Positions 32,704 through 42,610 of a stretch of 64,000 nt of DNA are shown here, piece after piece. The translations under genes and the position numbers were made by a program. Origin of the DNA: an uncultured Spartobacteria bacterium (lineage in GTDB: Bacteria; Verrucomicrobiota; Verrucomicrobiia; Chthoniobacterales; Chthoniobacteraceae); contig CAIRYQ010000008.1 of assembly GCA_903882875.1 (NCBI GenBank), forward strand, positions 1-64,000. The letters are read 5' to 3'. The notes below the pieces were generated by a model. That model worked only from the letters and a program-made list of their open reading frames with translations. It made no database searches and was not told where the DNA came from. Each line of letters begins with the position of its first letter. The stretch's first letter is position 1.

Positions 32704-34296
32704 ATGAAACGCACAATCACCGCCCTCCTCGCCCTCGCGCTCGCGCCCTTCGCGCGTGCGGACATCAAGCTCCCCGCCATCTTCGGCGACCACATGGTGC
32801 TCCAGCAGAAACAGACGAATCCCGTCTGGGGCTGGGACACGCCGGGCACGAAGGTGACGGTCACATTTGCCGGGCAGACGAAATCCGCCGAGGCCGGGAG
32901 CGACGGCGCATGGCGCGTGAAGCTCGATCCCGTGAACGCCAACGCGACGGCGCAGGTGCTCGCGATCACCGGCACGACCAAGCGCGAAATCCAGGACGTG
33001 CTCGTGGGCGAGGTGTGGATGTGCTCGGGGCAGTCGAACATGGGCTTCACGCTGGCGGGCGACTGGAACGGCGATCTCGAGGCCGCGGCTTCCGACCTGC
33101 CGAACCTGCGGCTGATCAAAGTGCCGAACGTGGGCACGCAGGAATTGCAGAGCGATTTCAAGGGCGAGTGGAAGGCGTCGAATGCCGACAGCGCGAAGTC
33201 ATTCAGCGCCGTGGGATTTCTCTATGGCCGCTACCTTCACCAAATCCTGCACGTCCCGGTGGGGCTGATTGACAACGCGTGGGGCGGCTCGGCTGCCGAA
33301 GCGTGGGTGCGGCGTTCGTCGCTGGAGAAGGATCCGCGCTTCAAGCCGCTCATCGAAAGCACCGTGAAGAAGGAGACGGACTTGCAGTCGCCCAAGGCGA
33401 AGGAGGATTTTGAAAAGGCCACCGCGAAGTGGAAGGACGACATGGAGAAGCTGAAGGCCGCAGGCATCAAGCCCGGCCAGGTGCTGCCGCGTGCGCCGCA
33501 GCCGCCCGAGGGCTGGCTCAAGGGCAACGGGCGGCCCGGTAACATTTTCAACGGCGTGATGAACCCCACGCTCGGATACGGCATCAAGGGAGTGATTTGG
33601 TACCAGGGCGAAAGCAACGCGGGCCGCGCCTGGGAATACGCGCAGCTTTTCCCCTACATGATCGAGCAGTGGCGCGCGGAGTGGAAGCAGGGCGACTTTC
33701 CGTTCTACTGGGTGCAGCTCGCGGATTTCCTGCCCGAGAAGCCCGAGCCCGGCGACAGCACCTGGGCCGAACTGCGTGAGTCGCAGACGAAGACGATGTC
33801 GCTGCCGAACACGGGACAGGCGGTCATCATTGATCTCGGCGAAGGCAAGGACATCCACCCGAAGAACAAGCACGACGTGGCCGCGCGCCTCGTGCGCTGG
33901 GCGCTCGTGAAGGACTACGGGCTGAAGTTCCCGTATCGCAGCCCCGAGTTCAGCAAGCTGGAGATCAATGGAGACAAGGCCGTGGTGACATTCGACCTCT
34001 TCGGCAGCGGCGCGCTGCGTCCATTCGACGTGCAGGACGCCATCGGCTTCGCAGTCTGCGGCGAGGACAAAGTGTGGCACTGGGCGAAGGGCAAAATCAT
34101 TGCGAACAACAAGGTGGAGCTGACCAGCGACAAGGTGAAGGCCCCCATCGCCGTCCGCTACGCGTGGGCCGACAACCCGGTGGCGAATCTCTTCAGCAAC
34201 GAGGGCCTGCCCGTGACGCCGTTCCGCACGGATGACTTCGAGATGATCACGAAGCCGAAGCCGCCCGTCGCGCCCTCAATCGAGGTGAAGAAGTAA
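32704..34296 (+). CDS. Sialate O-acetylesterase-like SGNH hydrolase, secreted
   Basis: A 530-aa secreted protein (signal MKRTITALLALALAPFARA). The N-terminal beta domain begins with LPAIFGDHMVLQQKQTNPVWGW, typical of SASA enzymes. The catalytic blocks are MCSGQSNMGF (nucleophile Ser) and IWYQGESNAG (block with Gln/Glu), and an intact C-terminal Ig-like region is present. It should remove O-acetyl groups from sialic acid or other acetylated glycans. It extends the set of secreted carbohydrate esterases in this window. Start chosen at the signal peptide. Confidence 0.9.
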   Translation: MKRTITALLALALAPFARADIKLPAIFGDHMVLQQKQTNPVWGWDTPGTKVTVTFAGQTKSAEAGSDGAWRVKLDPVNANATAQVLAITGTTKREIQDVLVGEVWMCSGQSNMGFTLAGDWNGDLEAAASDLPNLRLIKVPNVGTQELQSDFKGEWKASNADSAKSFSAVGFLYGRYLHQILHVPVGLIDNAWGGSAAEAWVRRSSLEKDPRFKPLIESTVKKETDLQSPKAKEDFEKATAKWKDDMEKLKAAGIKPGQVLPRAPQPPEGWLKGNGRPGNIFNGVMNPTLGYGIKGVIWYQGESNAGRAWEYAQLFPYMIEQWRAEWKQGDFPFYWVQLADFLPEKPEPGDSTWAELRESQTKTMSLPNTGQAVIIDLGEGKDIHPKNKHDVAARLVRWALVKDYGLKFPYRSPEFSKLEINGDKAVVTFDLFGSGALRPFDVQDAIGFAVCGEDKVWHWAKGKIIANNKVELTSDKVKAPIAVRYAWADNPVANLFSNEGLPVTPFRTDDFEMITKPKPPVAPSIEVKK

Positions 34297-34302
34297 GACG
34301 CG

Positions 34303-35169
34303 TCAGCCTTCGCGCGCGAGCGAGACGAGTTCCGGCTGCCGCTCGACGGCGTCGAGGAAACTCGGGAACTGCGGTATCCAGCCGAGTGCGCGGAGCCTTG
34401 CATTGCTCACACGCTTGCTCGTCCACCCGCGCTTGCGGTTCGGATCGATCGGGCCGCTAGGTGGCAGCGGAAGCGCAAAACGCTGCGCGAGCCACACGTA
34501 AATTTCGCGCTGCGGCATCGGCGCATCGTCGCTGACGTTGAAGATTCCTGCCGCACGTTGCTCGACCAGCACACGGAGCGCGAATGCGATGTCGTCGCGA
34601 TGGACTTGGTTCACGATTCGCCCGCCATCGCCTTCGATCACAGCCTCAGCGCTGAAAAATTTGTGCAGCAGCACCGAGCGCCCCGGTCCGTAGATTCCCG
34701 CAAGCCGCGCGACGATTCCGCCGTGTGCAAGGACAAGCTCCTCCGTCTCGCGGAGAATGCGTCCCGTTTCGCGCGACGATTCCGCGGGACTGTCCTCGTT
34801 CACGACCGCGCCATCCGTCTGCGCATACACGCTCGTGCTGCTGGTGAAGAGCAGCCGCTCCGGCGCGAAGGCATCGAGGAGATTGTTTGCGCCTTCAAGA
34901 TAGACGCTGCGATACGCATCCGCTCCGCCACGTCCGGAACTCGCGCAGTGAATCACCACGTCCACTTTTCCACCGATGCCCAACGCAACCGCACGCACCG
35001 AGTCGGCATTCGAGATGTCGCACTGCGCCACGGAAAACAGTTCGCCCTTCAGCGCCTCTGCGGACTCCGCCGAATGCGTGAGCCCAAGCACATCCCAACC
35101 CGCCGCATGAAACACCCGCGCCGTGGCGAGCCCGACAAATCCGCAACCGGCAACGACGACGCGCAGCAT
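34303..35169 (-). CDS. NAD(P)-dependent epimerase/dehydratase-like SDR
   Basis: A 288-aa extended short-chain dehydrogenase. Rossmann motif VVVAGCGFVGLATARVFHAAGWDVLGL, CDISNADSV, VIHCASSGRGG and TSSTSVYAQTDGAVVNED; the usual YxxxK active-site Lys is not obvious, as in YeeZ-type members. It may act on a nucleotide sugar or be a non-catalytic relative. It starts 3 bp after the stop of the Nudix gene on the same strand and is probably co-transcribed. Confidence 0.8.
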   Translation of the reverse strand: MLRVVVAGCGFVGLATARVFHAAGWDVLGLTHSAESAEALKGELFSVAQCDISNADSVRAVALGIGGKVDVVIHCASSGRGGADAYRSVYLEGANNLLDAFAPERLLFTSSTSVYAQTDGAVVNEDSPAESSRETGRILRETEELVLAHGGIVARLAGIYGPGRSVLLHKFFSAEAVIEGDGGRIVNQVHRDDIAFALRVLVEQRAAGIFNVSDDAPMPQREIYVWLAQRFALPLPPSGPIDPNRKRGWTSKRVSNARLRALGWIPQFPSFLDAVERQPELVSLAREG

Positions 35170-35172
35170 GGC

Positions 35173-35646
35173 TCAGTCGGAAAACTCCACGCGCTTGCTC
35201 AGCATCTTCTCGCCGTCGAACTCGAACCATCCCTGAAAGCTCCCGCCCGCGAGCACGTGAGGGAGCCAGTGCTGGTCATCCTCCCACATTTCGTGAAACG
35301 GCACGCCGTCCACGGGGAACCACATCGGCAGCGCCTCGTCCGTCTCGATCATCTCGCCGGAAAAATCGCGCGCGACGAACACCGCGCAATGAATGCTGAA
35401 GCCGTCGGTGAACTGAAACCGCACGACCCCGCGATCTTCGATCAGCAGCGGCGTCACCCCGATTTCCTCCTGCACCTCGCGGATGGCCGAGGCAAGCGCC
35501 GTCTCGCCGGGCTCCAGCTTTCCGCCGGGCCCGTTGATCTTCCCCGCGCCGAGCCCGCGCTTCTTGCGGATGAGCAGCACGCGCCCGTCCTTCACGATGA
35601 AGCACAGGTTCGCGAGTTGGCGCGGCTGCCAGTTGTTCCAGTCCAT
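35173..35646 (-). CDS. MTH1-like Nudix hydrolase (8-oxo-dGTP diphosphatase type)
   Basis: A 157-aa Nudix protein. The Nudix box GKLEPGETALASAIREVQEEIGV is complete. The regions outside it match human MTH1 rather than MutT: GKINGPGGKLEPGE, then ETDEALPMWFPVDGVPFHEMWEDDQHWLP, and a closing GWFEFDGEKM. Such enzymes clear oxidised purine dNTPs. The start at 35646 (MDWNNWQPRQLANL) gives family length; its promoter region overlaps the divergent DUF423 gene. Confidence 0.9.
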   Translation of the reverse strand: MDWNNWQPRQLANLCFIVKDGRVLLIRKKRGLGAGKINGPGGKLEPGETALASAIREVQEEIGVTPLLIEDRGVVRFQFTDGFSIHCAVFVARDFSGEMIETDEALPMWFPVDGVPFHEMWEDDQHWLPHVLAGGSFQGWFEFDGEKMLSKRVEFSD

Positions 35647-35716
35647 GCGCGGAGTGTGACTGATGACTGGTGAATTGTGAATGGTGGAAAAGCATCCCGC
35701 GTGTTTTTCTCCGCGC

Positions 35717-36079
35717 ATGAATTCGCAGACCGCCCTCCGCATCTCGGCCATCGTCGGCTTCCTCGCCGTGGCGCTCGGAGCGTTCGGCGCACACGGGCTG
35801 CACGATCTGCTGGAGAAAAATGCACGCCTCGGGACATGGGAGACTGCGGTGCTCTACCACCTCACGCACGCCGTCGTGATGCTTCTCATCGCCACGCTGC
35901 GCCCGCTGCGAACCTGCGCCTGGTGGCTGATGCTCACTGGCATCGCGATCTTCAGCGGCACGCTCTACGTGCTCGCCATCACCAATATGAAATGGCTCGG
36001 AGCCATCACACCCGTCGGCGGCGTGTGCCTGCTGCTCGGCTGGCTCGCGCTGGCGTTTGGAAAGGCGCGGACGGAGTGA
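35717..36079 (+). CDS. DUF423 family membrane protein
   Basis: A 120-aa protein with four hydrophobic helices, and the family marks SAIVGFLAVALGAFGAHGL, WETAVLYHLTHAVVMLL and the closing TPVGGVCLLLGWLALAFG. DUF423 (YwdK-type) proteins are inner-membrane proteins of unknown function. The start at 35717 gives the usual N-terminus; an earlier in-frame ATG at 35681 would overlap the Nudix promoter. Confidence 0.9.
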   Translation: MNSQTALRISAIVGFLAVALGAFGAHGLHDLLEKNARLGTWETAVLYHLTHAVVMLLIATLRPLRTCAWWLMLTGIAIFSGTLYVLAITNMKWLGAITPVGGVCLLLGWLALAFGKARTE

Positions 36080-36147
36080 GAGCGGCCACGCGGCGGATAT
36101 ACAGGATAGGCTTCCATCCTGTCTGCGCAGAATCGCAGTCAGGAAGC

Positions 36148-36825
36148 CTACGCTGGATTCTCCACCAACCGCCAAGCAGCGAACCGTTCACGCCATGCGG
36201 CGATGGCGCTTTGCTCGGGTGAGAGACGGCTCCAGTCCTTGAAGGTGAGATTTCCGAGCACGCCGAAGAGCAGAAAATCCGCATAGACCGGCGTCGTGCC
36301 GAAGAGAAACGGCTGATGCCTCAGCGTCTTTTCAAAACGCACAAGCAACCCATCCAGCTCGGCACGGAGCACCGCCGCATCGCGACGCCACGCGTCCACG
36401 CAACCACGTCCGAATTTCCGCTCCTTGTGCCGCACGACCATCCCGCGATGCGCGACATCCGGGATCGTGGGAATCCAGTGGATGTCCGTGAGCTTGAAGG
36501 TGCGCGCCTCGACTTCGTTTTCGAGAAACTCGATCACGCACTGGTGCGCGGCCTCGATGGCCTCGGGAAAGAGCCGCCCGGCGAACCACGTGCGATCCAC
36601 GTATTGCGCGATGTCCTGCGTGTCGCCGCCGCTCTCGAAGATGATGCGCTCGCCGTGCTGCAGCACGGGCACCGCGTAGTATGAGCCGTCGGTGAGACGG
36701 AGGAGTTCGGAGCGATCCCAGTTCGGCACTTCGCGCGATTCAAAGGCGACGCCCGCCGCGCGCAGAGCCTGCGCGATGGGAATGCAGAACGGGCTGTGAT
36801 TCATCTCGTGGAGGATGGTCTTCAT
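36148..36825 (-). CDS. Glutathione S-transferase-like protein
   Basis: A 225-aa protein with a thioredoxin-fold N-terminus ([26 protein letters not shown], then [26 protein letters not shown] with the cis-Pro and Ser-Gly glutathione-binding stretch reading ES-G) and an all-helical C-terminal domain ending [15 protein letters not shown]. The subfamily and substrate are unclear. Start chosen at 36825, the first Met of the fold; copA is divergent. Confidence 0.75.
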   Translation of the reverse strand: MKTILHEMNHSPFCIPIAQALRAAGVAFESREVPNWDRSELLRLTDGSYYAVPVLQHGERIIFESGGDTQDIAQYVDRTWFAGRLFPEAIEAAHQCVIEFLENEVEARTFKLTDIHWIPTIPDVAHRGMVVRHKERKFGRGCVDAWRRDAAVLRAELDGLLVRFEKTLRHQPFLFGTTPVYADFLLFGVLGNLTFKDWSRLSPEQSAIAAWRERFAAWRLVENPA

Positions 36826-36963
36826 GCCGCCCGCGATAGCAGGCGCGCGCGATGCGTGCCAGAGATTCGGAGTGCAGCGGTGTGCAGATGGAAAAGTGAG
36901 TCGCTGACTTTTTCCCCGGATGCGGCGATCTTGGCTGCGTCCCGCTTTGAGCGGCCGATTTTC

Positions 36964-39381
36964 ATGCCGGAAGAACATCACCACACGACGCCCGACTCTC
37001 ACGACGATGCACATGCGCATTCATGCTGCGACAAACCGCAGCCTCCGTCGTGCTGCCATGCCTCTGCTCCGCCGCCCGAGCCGAAGCCAGCGGTGGAACA
37101 TGATTGCTGCGGACACGGCGGGCATGATCACGGCGATGTCACGCCATCCGCTGCGGCGAAATATTTCTGCCCGATGTGCCCCGGTGTGGAATCGGAAGCA
37201 CCGGGCGACTGTCCGAAGTGCGGCATGGCGCTCGAGCGCAACCCCGCATGGAAGCAAGCGGTGAAGACAATCTACACGTGTCCCATGCACCCGGAGGTCG
37301 AGCAGGATCATGCGGGCGAGTGCCCGAAATGCGGGATGGCGCTGGAGCCGAAGATCATCAGCGCGGACGAACCGGAGGATGATGGCGAGATGCGTGACAT
37401 GATGAGGCGGCTGTGGCTCGGCGCACTCTGCGCGCTGCCGGTTTTCATTCTCGCGATGGCGCATCTTTTTTCCGGCGCACCGCACTGGCTCATGGGTGCG
37501 GCGTCGCGCTGGACTCAGTTTGCGCTCACCACGCCGGTCGTGCTGTGGGCCGGCTTGCCGTTCTTCGCGCGCGGCGCGCGTTCGCTGCGGACAGGACACT
37601 TCAACATGTTCACGCTCATCGCGCTCGGCGTGGGTGCGGCCTACGCATACAGCGCGGTGGCGATGCTTGCGCCGGGCGTATTTCCGGAGGCGGCGAAAAC
37701 GCACGGGGGAGTTGGCATTTATTTCGAGGCCTCGGCAGTCATCATCGTGCTCGTGCTCTTCGGACAGGTGCTCGAACTGCGCGCCCGCGCCCGCACCGGC
37801 GGCGCGATCCGTGCGCTGCTGAATCTCGCGCCCGCAACTGCGCGCCTCGTGGATGCAAATGGTGAGCGCGAGGTGTCGCTCGACCGCGTGGGCGTCGGCG
37901 CGAAACTTCGTGTGCGGCCTGGCGAAAAAATCCCCGTGGATGGCAACGTCGCCGAGGGACAGTCGAGCGTGGATGAATCCATGCTCACAGGTGAGCCCAT
38001 CCCCGTCGCGAAGGGCGCGGGTGATGCCGTGACCGGCGGCACCATCAACGGCACCGGCGCATTTCTCATGCGCGCCGAACGTGTCGGTGGTGAAACGATG
38101 CTCGCGCGCATCGTGCAGATGGTCGCCGAGGCGCAGCGCAGCCGTGCGCCCATCCAGGCGCTCGCGGATCGCGTGGCCGGATGGTTCGCGCCCGCGGTGC
38201 TCGGTGTCGCGGCGCTCACGTTTGCACTGTGGCTTTCGCTCGGACCCGAGCCGCGCCTCGCGCACGCGTTAGTGAATGCCGTCGCCGTGCTCATCATCGC
38301 GTGCCCTTGCGCGCTCGGTCTCGCGACGCCGATGAGCATCATGGTCGGCATCGGTCGCGGCGCGCAGGCTGGCGTGCTCGTGAAAAACGCCGAGGCGCTC
38401 GAGCGGCTGGAGAAAGTCACCACGCTCGTCGTGGACAAGACCGGCACGCTCACCGAGGGCCGGCCGAAGCTCACCGCAGTCGTGGTGGCAGAGGGATTCG
38501 CCGAGGATGAACTGCTGCGCGCCGTCGCTGCCATCGAGTCATCGAGCGAACATCCGCTTGCTGCTGCGATTATCTCCGCTGCCAAGGAACGCGGCATCGC
38601 ATTCGAGCCCGCGCACGATTTTCAATCCGTCACAGGCGGCGGCGTGGTCGCAAAAATTGGCGGACGTGAAGTCGCGGTCGGCAGCGGCGCATTCCTCGCG
38701 CAGCGCGGAGTCGGCGACCTTCCGGCGCTGGAGGAAAAGGCCGCGGTGTTGCAGGATAACGGCCACACGGTTGTCTTCGCCGCCATTGGCGGGCGCGCAG
38801 CGGGGTTGCTCGCCGTGGCTGATCCCATCAAGCCCTCTGCTGCCGAAGCTGTGCGCGAACTGCACAGCCTCGGGCTGAGGTTGCACATGCTCACGGGCGA
38901 CAACGCACGCACCGCGGGTGTGGTCGCGAAACGCCTCGGGATTCATTCCGTGGAGGCCGGCGCGACGCCCGCATCGAAAATCGCGCGCATCCAGGCTCTC
39001 CGTGCGTCGGGCGAGGCAGTCGCAATGGCCGGTGATGGCGTGAACGATGCGCCCGCGCTCGCCGCGGCAAACGTCGGCATCGCGATGGGCACCGGCACGG
39101 ATGTCGCGATGCAGAGCGCGGGCATCACGCTTTTGAAAGGCGACCTCCGCGGCATCGCGCGCGCCGTGCGCCTCAGCCGCGCGACGATGGGCAACATCCG
39201 GCAGAATCTCCTCTTCGCATTCCTCTACAACGCACTCGGCATCCCGCTCGCAGCAGGCGCGCTCTATCCGTTCTTCGGCTGGCTCCTCAGCCCGATGATC
39301 GCAGGCGCAGCGATGAGCCTCAGTTCCGTCTCCGTAATCACGAATGCGCTCCGCCTGCGGCATGTAAAGCTCGACTCATGA
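36964..39381 (+). CDS. copA: Copper-type P1B ATPase with two Cys-rich metal-binding modules
   Basis: An 805-aa heavy-metal exporter. The N-terminus is His/Cys-rich (residues 1-58), followed by two heavy-metal-binding modules of the YxCPMxPxxxxxxxGxCPxCGMxLE type (about 66-92 and 104-130); no classical GMTCxxC HMA domain is present. The ATPase core is complete: TGEP, the transmembrane [13 protein letters not shown] (CPC, copper or silver type), [26 protein letters not shown] and [10 protein letters not shown]. About eight membrane segments. It should pump Cu(I) out of the cytoplasm. The start at 36964 begins [11 protein letters not shown]. Confidence 0.93.
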   Translation: MPEEHHHTTPDSHDDAHAHSCCDKPQPPSCCHASAPPPEPKPAVEHDCCGHGGHDHGDVTPSAAAKYFCPMCPGVESEAPGDCPKCGMALERNPAWKQAVKTIYTCPMHPEVEQDHAGECPKCGMALEPKIISADEPEDDGEMRDMMRRLWLGALCALPVFILAMAHLFSGAPHWLMGAASRWTQFALTTPVVLWAGLPFFARGARSLRTGHFNMFTLIALGVGAAYAYSAVAMLAPGVFPEAAKTHGGVGIYFEASAVIIVLVLFGQVLELRARARTGGAIRALLNLAPATARLVDANGEREVSLDRVGVGAKLRVRPGEKIPVDGNVAEGQSSVDESMLTGEPIPVAKGAGDAVTGGTINGTGAFLMRAERVGGETMLARIVQMVAEAQRSRAPIQALADRVAGWFAPAVLGVAALTFALWLSLGPEPRLAHALVNAVAVLIIACPCALGLATPMSIMVGIGRGAQAGVLVKNAEALERLEKVTTLVVDKTGTLTEGRPKLTAVVVAEGFAEDELLRAVAAIESSSEHPLAAAIISAAKERGIAFEPAHDFQSVTGGGVVAKIGGREVAVGSGAFLAQRGVGDLPALEEKAAVLQDNGHTVVFAAIGGRAAGLLAVADPIKPSAAEAVRELHSLGLRLHMLTGDNARTAGVVAKRLGIHSVEAGATPASKIARIQALRASGEAVAMAGDGVNDAPALAAANVGIAMGTGTDVAMQSAGITLLKGDLRGIARAVRLSRATMGNIRQNLLFAFLYNALGIPLAAGALYPFFGWLLSPMIAGAAMSLSSVSVITNALRLRHVKLDS

Positions 39382-39661
39382 GGGGCAACGACCGTCCTGC
39401 TACCCGTCTGATACTCGCAACCGTCCACTGATGAAGATGCGGCTTCTGTCTCTGCTTCCGCTGCTGGGTCCCGCGTCCGCACACAAAACGAATCACACAC
39501 CGACAAAGTGCCCGTGCCGACCAGCGCGCAAATCCAACAAGCTTGGCGGGAGTCGTGCGGACGGTCAAAGCAGGGATCGAAAGATCTGCGTGCGGCAGGC
39601 GCGTTTCTTTGTGAACGCGGAAATCGAGGCGTCAATGCTGTCGCAGGCGGACGAATGATAC

Positions 39662-41281
39662 CTACTCCTGCGCCTCCTTCAGACGCGGATCGGTGAGGTC
39701 GAGACTGTAGAGGATTTGGTTGTAGTCGTAGAGCGGTGTGCGCGATTCGCGGCCGGAAAAGGTGTGGCTGTAGGTGCCTTCGAAGTAGATCGTTCGCCCA
39801 GCGTCCTCGTCGAAGAACGCGTGCTGCGCGGGATTGTAGAACGAGTATTTGTCGTGCGTGACGATTTTCACCGCGCGCTTCCACGGGCCGGTCGGCGACT
39901 CGCTCTCGGCGTACCACACTTCGCCGAGGAAGGAAGGCTTGCCGAATTGCTGCACCGCGATGAGCAGCCACCGCTTGCGGAACGCGTTCCATCGCACGCT
40001 GCCCTCGTGCAGCGTCACGCGCTGCTTCGTCGCGACATCCTCCGGCGACACACGGCATTCCTCCGGCTTGATCGCGCCGGTCTTCAGCCACTTCGCCTCC
40101 TGCGCCGACTCGATGGGAGGCGCATCCTTCCGCCATGCGAAATCGAGAGAGCCGTCCGCCTTGCGGTGTGGAGCACCCTCCGTGGCCGCCGACGGCAGGA
40201 GGCGGGCCGGATTTTTATCCGCGTTCTGCGTTCCGTGTTCTGCGTCGGAGGAAGTGCCCGCCCCGTTCCCTCGGCGGCTGCCGTCGGCGCATGTCCACGC
40301 CTCGTAGTTCGCGGGCTCGAGCACATCGCGCAGCTTTGCGCGCACGCGGATGCACAGCCCGGCGTCGCCGAAATAAATGTAGTCCGTCCCGCCATCTCGC
40401 ACCGGCGTCGCGCGTCCGCGCGGAAAGCGCCATTTTTCTTCCAGCGGCAGTGTCGCCGCGCGCTCAAAAATTTCCTTCTCATCGTTGAAGACGACGATGC
40501 CGTGCTCGAACACCTTCTCCAGCCCCGCGCGCCGCGCATAGTGCGCCACGAGTTTCTCAGCGCCGGCGTCGTCGCGCACGACGCACAAGCCGAAGAGCCA
40601 CACCACGCCTTCCTTGCCATCGAGCGGGCACATCTCCTTCGCGAAACCATCCGCGCCGGCGTAGTAGTGAAAATCTACGCCCTGAAACGCCGACAGCCCG
40701 CCCTTCCAGGGGAACTCCGACCACGCACACGCGGTGCGGAAATTTCCCAGCGGATACGACAGCCGCATCGTGTCACCCCAAAGCCAGAAAATTTTTCCAC
40801 GATACATGACTGCCTGCACCGAATCCTGCCCGACGACTCCGCCATTCGTGAGCGGCGCCGCGAGCGGCGGCTTTTCACCAAGCAGCACCGTGTCGCGATA
40901 AATCCCCTGCCCCGTGAGCCGCACCCTGCGCTCGGCGATGTTCAGGCGCTTCGTCTTCACGAGCGCCTTCTCGCCCGCGCGCGGCGTGAAGCGCATCCCT
41001 GTCATCCCGAATCCGTCCTTCGGAAATTCATACCCGTGCGAGCGCATTGAAAACCACACCGGCACGCCCATCTGCCCAGGCTCGTTGAAAGCAACGCGCC
41101 CCGCGCTGTCGGTGACGTAGAGCCGGCGGTCCATTGTCTCAAGTTCCACCAGCGGCACGCCGCGCCCCGTCACGGAATCCACGACGGAGATTTCAAACGG
41201 CTTCTCCTCCGCCACTGCATCCGGTGGGAGGATTGCGCGCAGCACGAGCGCGGAAAAAATCACGGCGGGGAGCGGCTTCAT
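39662..41281 (-). CDS. Secreted protein of unknown function with propeller-like repeats
   Basis: A 539-aa protein with a signal peptide (about residues 1-24), an N-terminal carboxypeptidase-regulatory-like beta domain (VVDSVTGRGVPLVELETMDRRLYVTDSAGRVAF) and a long domain with repeated Trp/Tyr-rich strands (IFWLWGDTMRLSYPLGNF, EGVVWLFGLCVVRDD, GGTDYIYFGDAG, GSVRWNAFRKRWLLIAVQQFG, SFLGEVWYAESESPTGPWKRA). The latter recalls GH43/DUF4185-type five-bladed propellers, and the family is common in Planctomycetes-Verrucomicrobia. Enzymatic activity is not provable. It stands alone on the minus strand. Confidence 0.65.
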   Translation of the reverse strand: MKPLPAVIFSALVLRAILPPDAVAEEKPFEISVVDSVTGRGVPLVELETMDRRLYVTDSAGRVAFNEPGQMGVPVWFSMRSHGYEFPKDGFGMTGMRFTPRAGEKALVKTKRLNIAERRVRLTGQGIYRDTVLLGEKPPLAAPLTNGGVVGQDSVQAVMYRGKIFWLWGDTMRLSYPLGNFRTACAWSEFPWKGGLSAFQGVDFHYYAGADGFAKEMCPLDGKEGVVWLFGLCVVRDDAGAEKLVAHYARRAGLEKVFEHGIVVFNDEKEIFERAATLPLEEKWRFPRGRATPVRDGGTDYIYFGDAGLCIRVRAKLRDVLEPANYEAWTCADGSRRGNGAGTSSDAEHGTQNADKNPARLLPSAATEGAPHRKADGSLDFAWRKDAPPIESAQEAKWLKTGAIKPEECRVSPEDVATKQRVTLHEGSVRWNAFRKRWLLIAVQQFGKPSFLGEVWYAESESPTGPWKRAVKIVTHDKYSFYNPAQHAFFDEDAGRTIYFEGTYSHTFSGRESRTPLYDYNQILYSLDLTDPRLKEAQE

Positions 41282-41462
41282 GCCCGCAAGAAAAGCGCGC
41301 AACAGGGGCGATGGCGAGCGCCGCGCCACGGATGCGAATTGCAGTGCGACGGCTTCACCACGGCTCGCGCGACCGGCTCCCGGCGAAGCGGACTTCGGAG
41401 TATCTCTTCGCCCTCAGCAGCGCAGCTTGGGACGCGTCACCGTGCAACGGAACAGCCGGCAT

Positions 41463-42599
41463 TCATCCGTCACCCTGAATCGGCCCGTCTTCTGCCGCCG
41501 GCGGCTGCTGAATCCTTTCCACGATGCGCGCGATGTTCACATGCTGCTCGACGAGGCTCTGGATGCGCTGGATTTTTTCGTTGTCGCCGGGGAGCGTCTT
41601 CACGGTCATCGAGTGCAGCGTGCTGGCGATGCTGTAGCTGTCGAGCGGCGAGGTGATGACGGGGAGATCGCCTTCGTGGAGCAGCTTCATCACGCTCTCG
41701 TGCGGCTGATGGCCGGAACTCATCACGACGCCGCAGATCCCGCGCGGGTGTCTGCCCGTGTGCGAGAGCGCGGCGAGCACGACATCGTCGCGATCGCCGG
41801 GTGTGATGAGGAGCGTGCCGGTGCGGAACAGCGTGAGCAGGTGGCCCGAGGCCATGTCGCCGATGAGCATGTGCCGCACGAGCCGGCGCGAGCTGGCGCG
41901 CGCATTGATGAAATCACCCCTCACCGCCTTGCAGACCTGCCCGAGTGTCGGCTGGCCGAGCAGCGGGTCGGCGGGGATGGCGCCGAGCAGTTCGATGCCG
42001 AGGCGCTCGAATCCGCTCCGCGCGAATTCGACGACGTGATCGTATTTATCAGGATGGACCTTGTTCATGATCACTCCGATCACCTCGACGCCCTGCTCCG
42101 TGAAGAGCGCGCGGTTCAGCGCGATCTCGTCAATCGGCTTCCCGATGCCGCCCTGCGTGACGAGGATCGCCTTGCTCCCGAGAAGGTGCGCGACGCGCGC
42201 ATTCGAAAGATCGAAGACCGAGCCGACACCCGCGTGGCCGGTACCCTCGATGATCACGAAGTCCTTCTCCCACGCTGCGCGATCGAATGAGTTCTGGATG
42301 CGCCGCACGAGGATGTCCGAGTTCGCCTGCTGGATGAATTTGCGCGTGAAATCCGGCTCGACGGCGATGGGGCTGATCGCATCCAGCGGCGCGGCGATGC
42401 CGTAGGTCTGGTCAATGAGCACCGTGTCCTCGTCAATTTTGTGCCCCTCGATTTCGACGAACCGCTGGCCGACGGGCTTGATGAATCCGATGCGGCCCTG
42501 CGTCTTCCTCAGCGCGCCGAAGATGCCGAGCGAGATCGTCGTCTTGCCGTCGTTCTGCTGCGTGGCGGCGATGAAGAGCCGCTTGGTGATCCGGTTCAT
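41463..42599 (-). CDS. Phosphotransacetylase N-terminal half (BioD-like plus DRTGG domain)
   Basis: A 378-aa protein equal to the regulatory N-terminal part of long-form Pta. A BioD-like P-loop region (LFIAATQQNDGKTTISLGIFGAL ... DFVIIEGTGHAGVGSVFDLSNARVA) is followed by a DRTGG domain (RRLVRHMLIGDMASGHLLTLF ... GDRDDVVLAAL ... CGVVMSSGHQPHES). In E. coli these parts and the catalytic domain form one 714-aa protein; here the catalytic domain is the next gene upstream. It probably senses metabolites and controls Pta. Start at 42599, 11 bp after the pta stop. Confidence 0.85.
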   Translation of the reverse strand: MNRITKRLFIAATQQNDGKTTISLGIFGALRKTQGRIGFIKPVGQRFVEIEGHKIDEDTVLIDQTYGIAAPLDAISPIAVEPDFTRKFIQQANSDILVRRIQNSFDRAAWEKDFVIIEGTGHAGVGSVFDLSNARVAHLLGSKAILVTQGGIGKPIDEIALNRALFTEQGVEVIGVIMNKVHPDKYDHVVEFARSGFERLGIELLGAIPADPLLGQPTLGQVCKAVRGDFINARASSRRLVRHMLIGDMASGHLLTLFRTGTLLITPGDRDDVVLAALSHTGRHPRGICGVVMSSGHQPHESVMKLLHEGDLPVITSPLDSYSIASTLHSMTVKTLPGDNEKIQRIQSLVEQHVNIARIVERIQQPPAAEDGPIQGDG

Positions 42600-42610
42600 C
42601 GTCCGCCTTT

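Noticed and set aside
39382-39661. A 75-aa frame starting like a signal peptide (MKMRLLSLLPLLGPASA) at 39431.
   Set aside because: After the signal-like start the sequence is basic, low in conserved pattern and ends quickly; a better-looking stretch is in another frame. Perhaps a decayed gene, but not supported.
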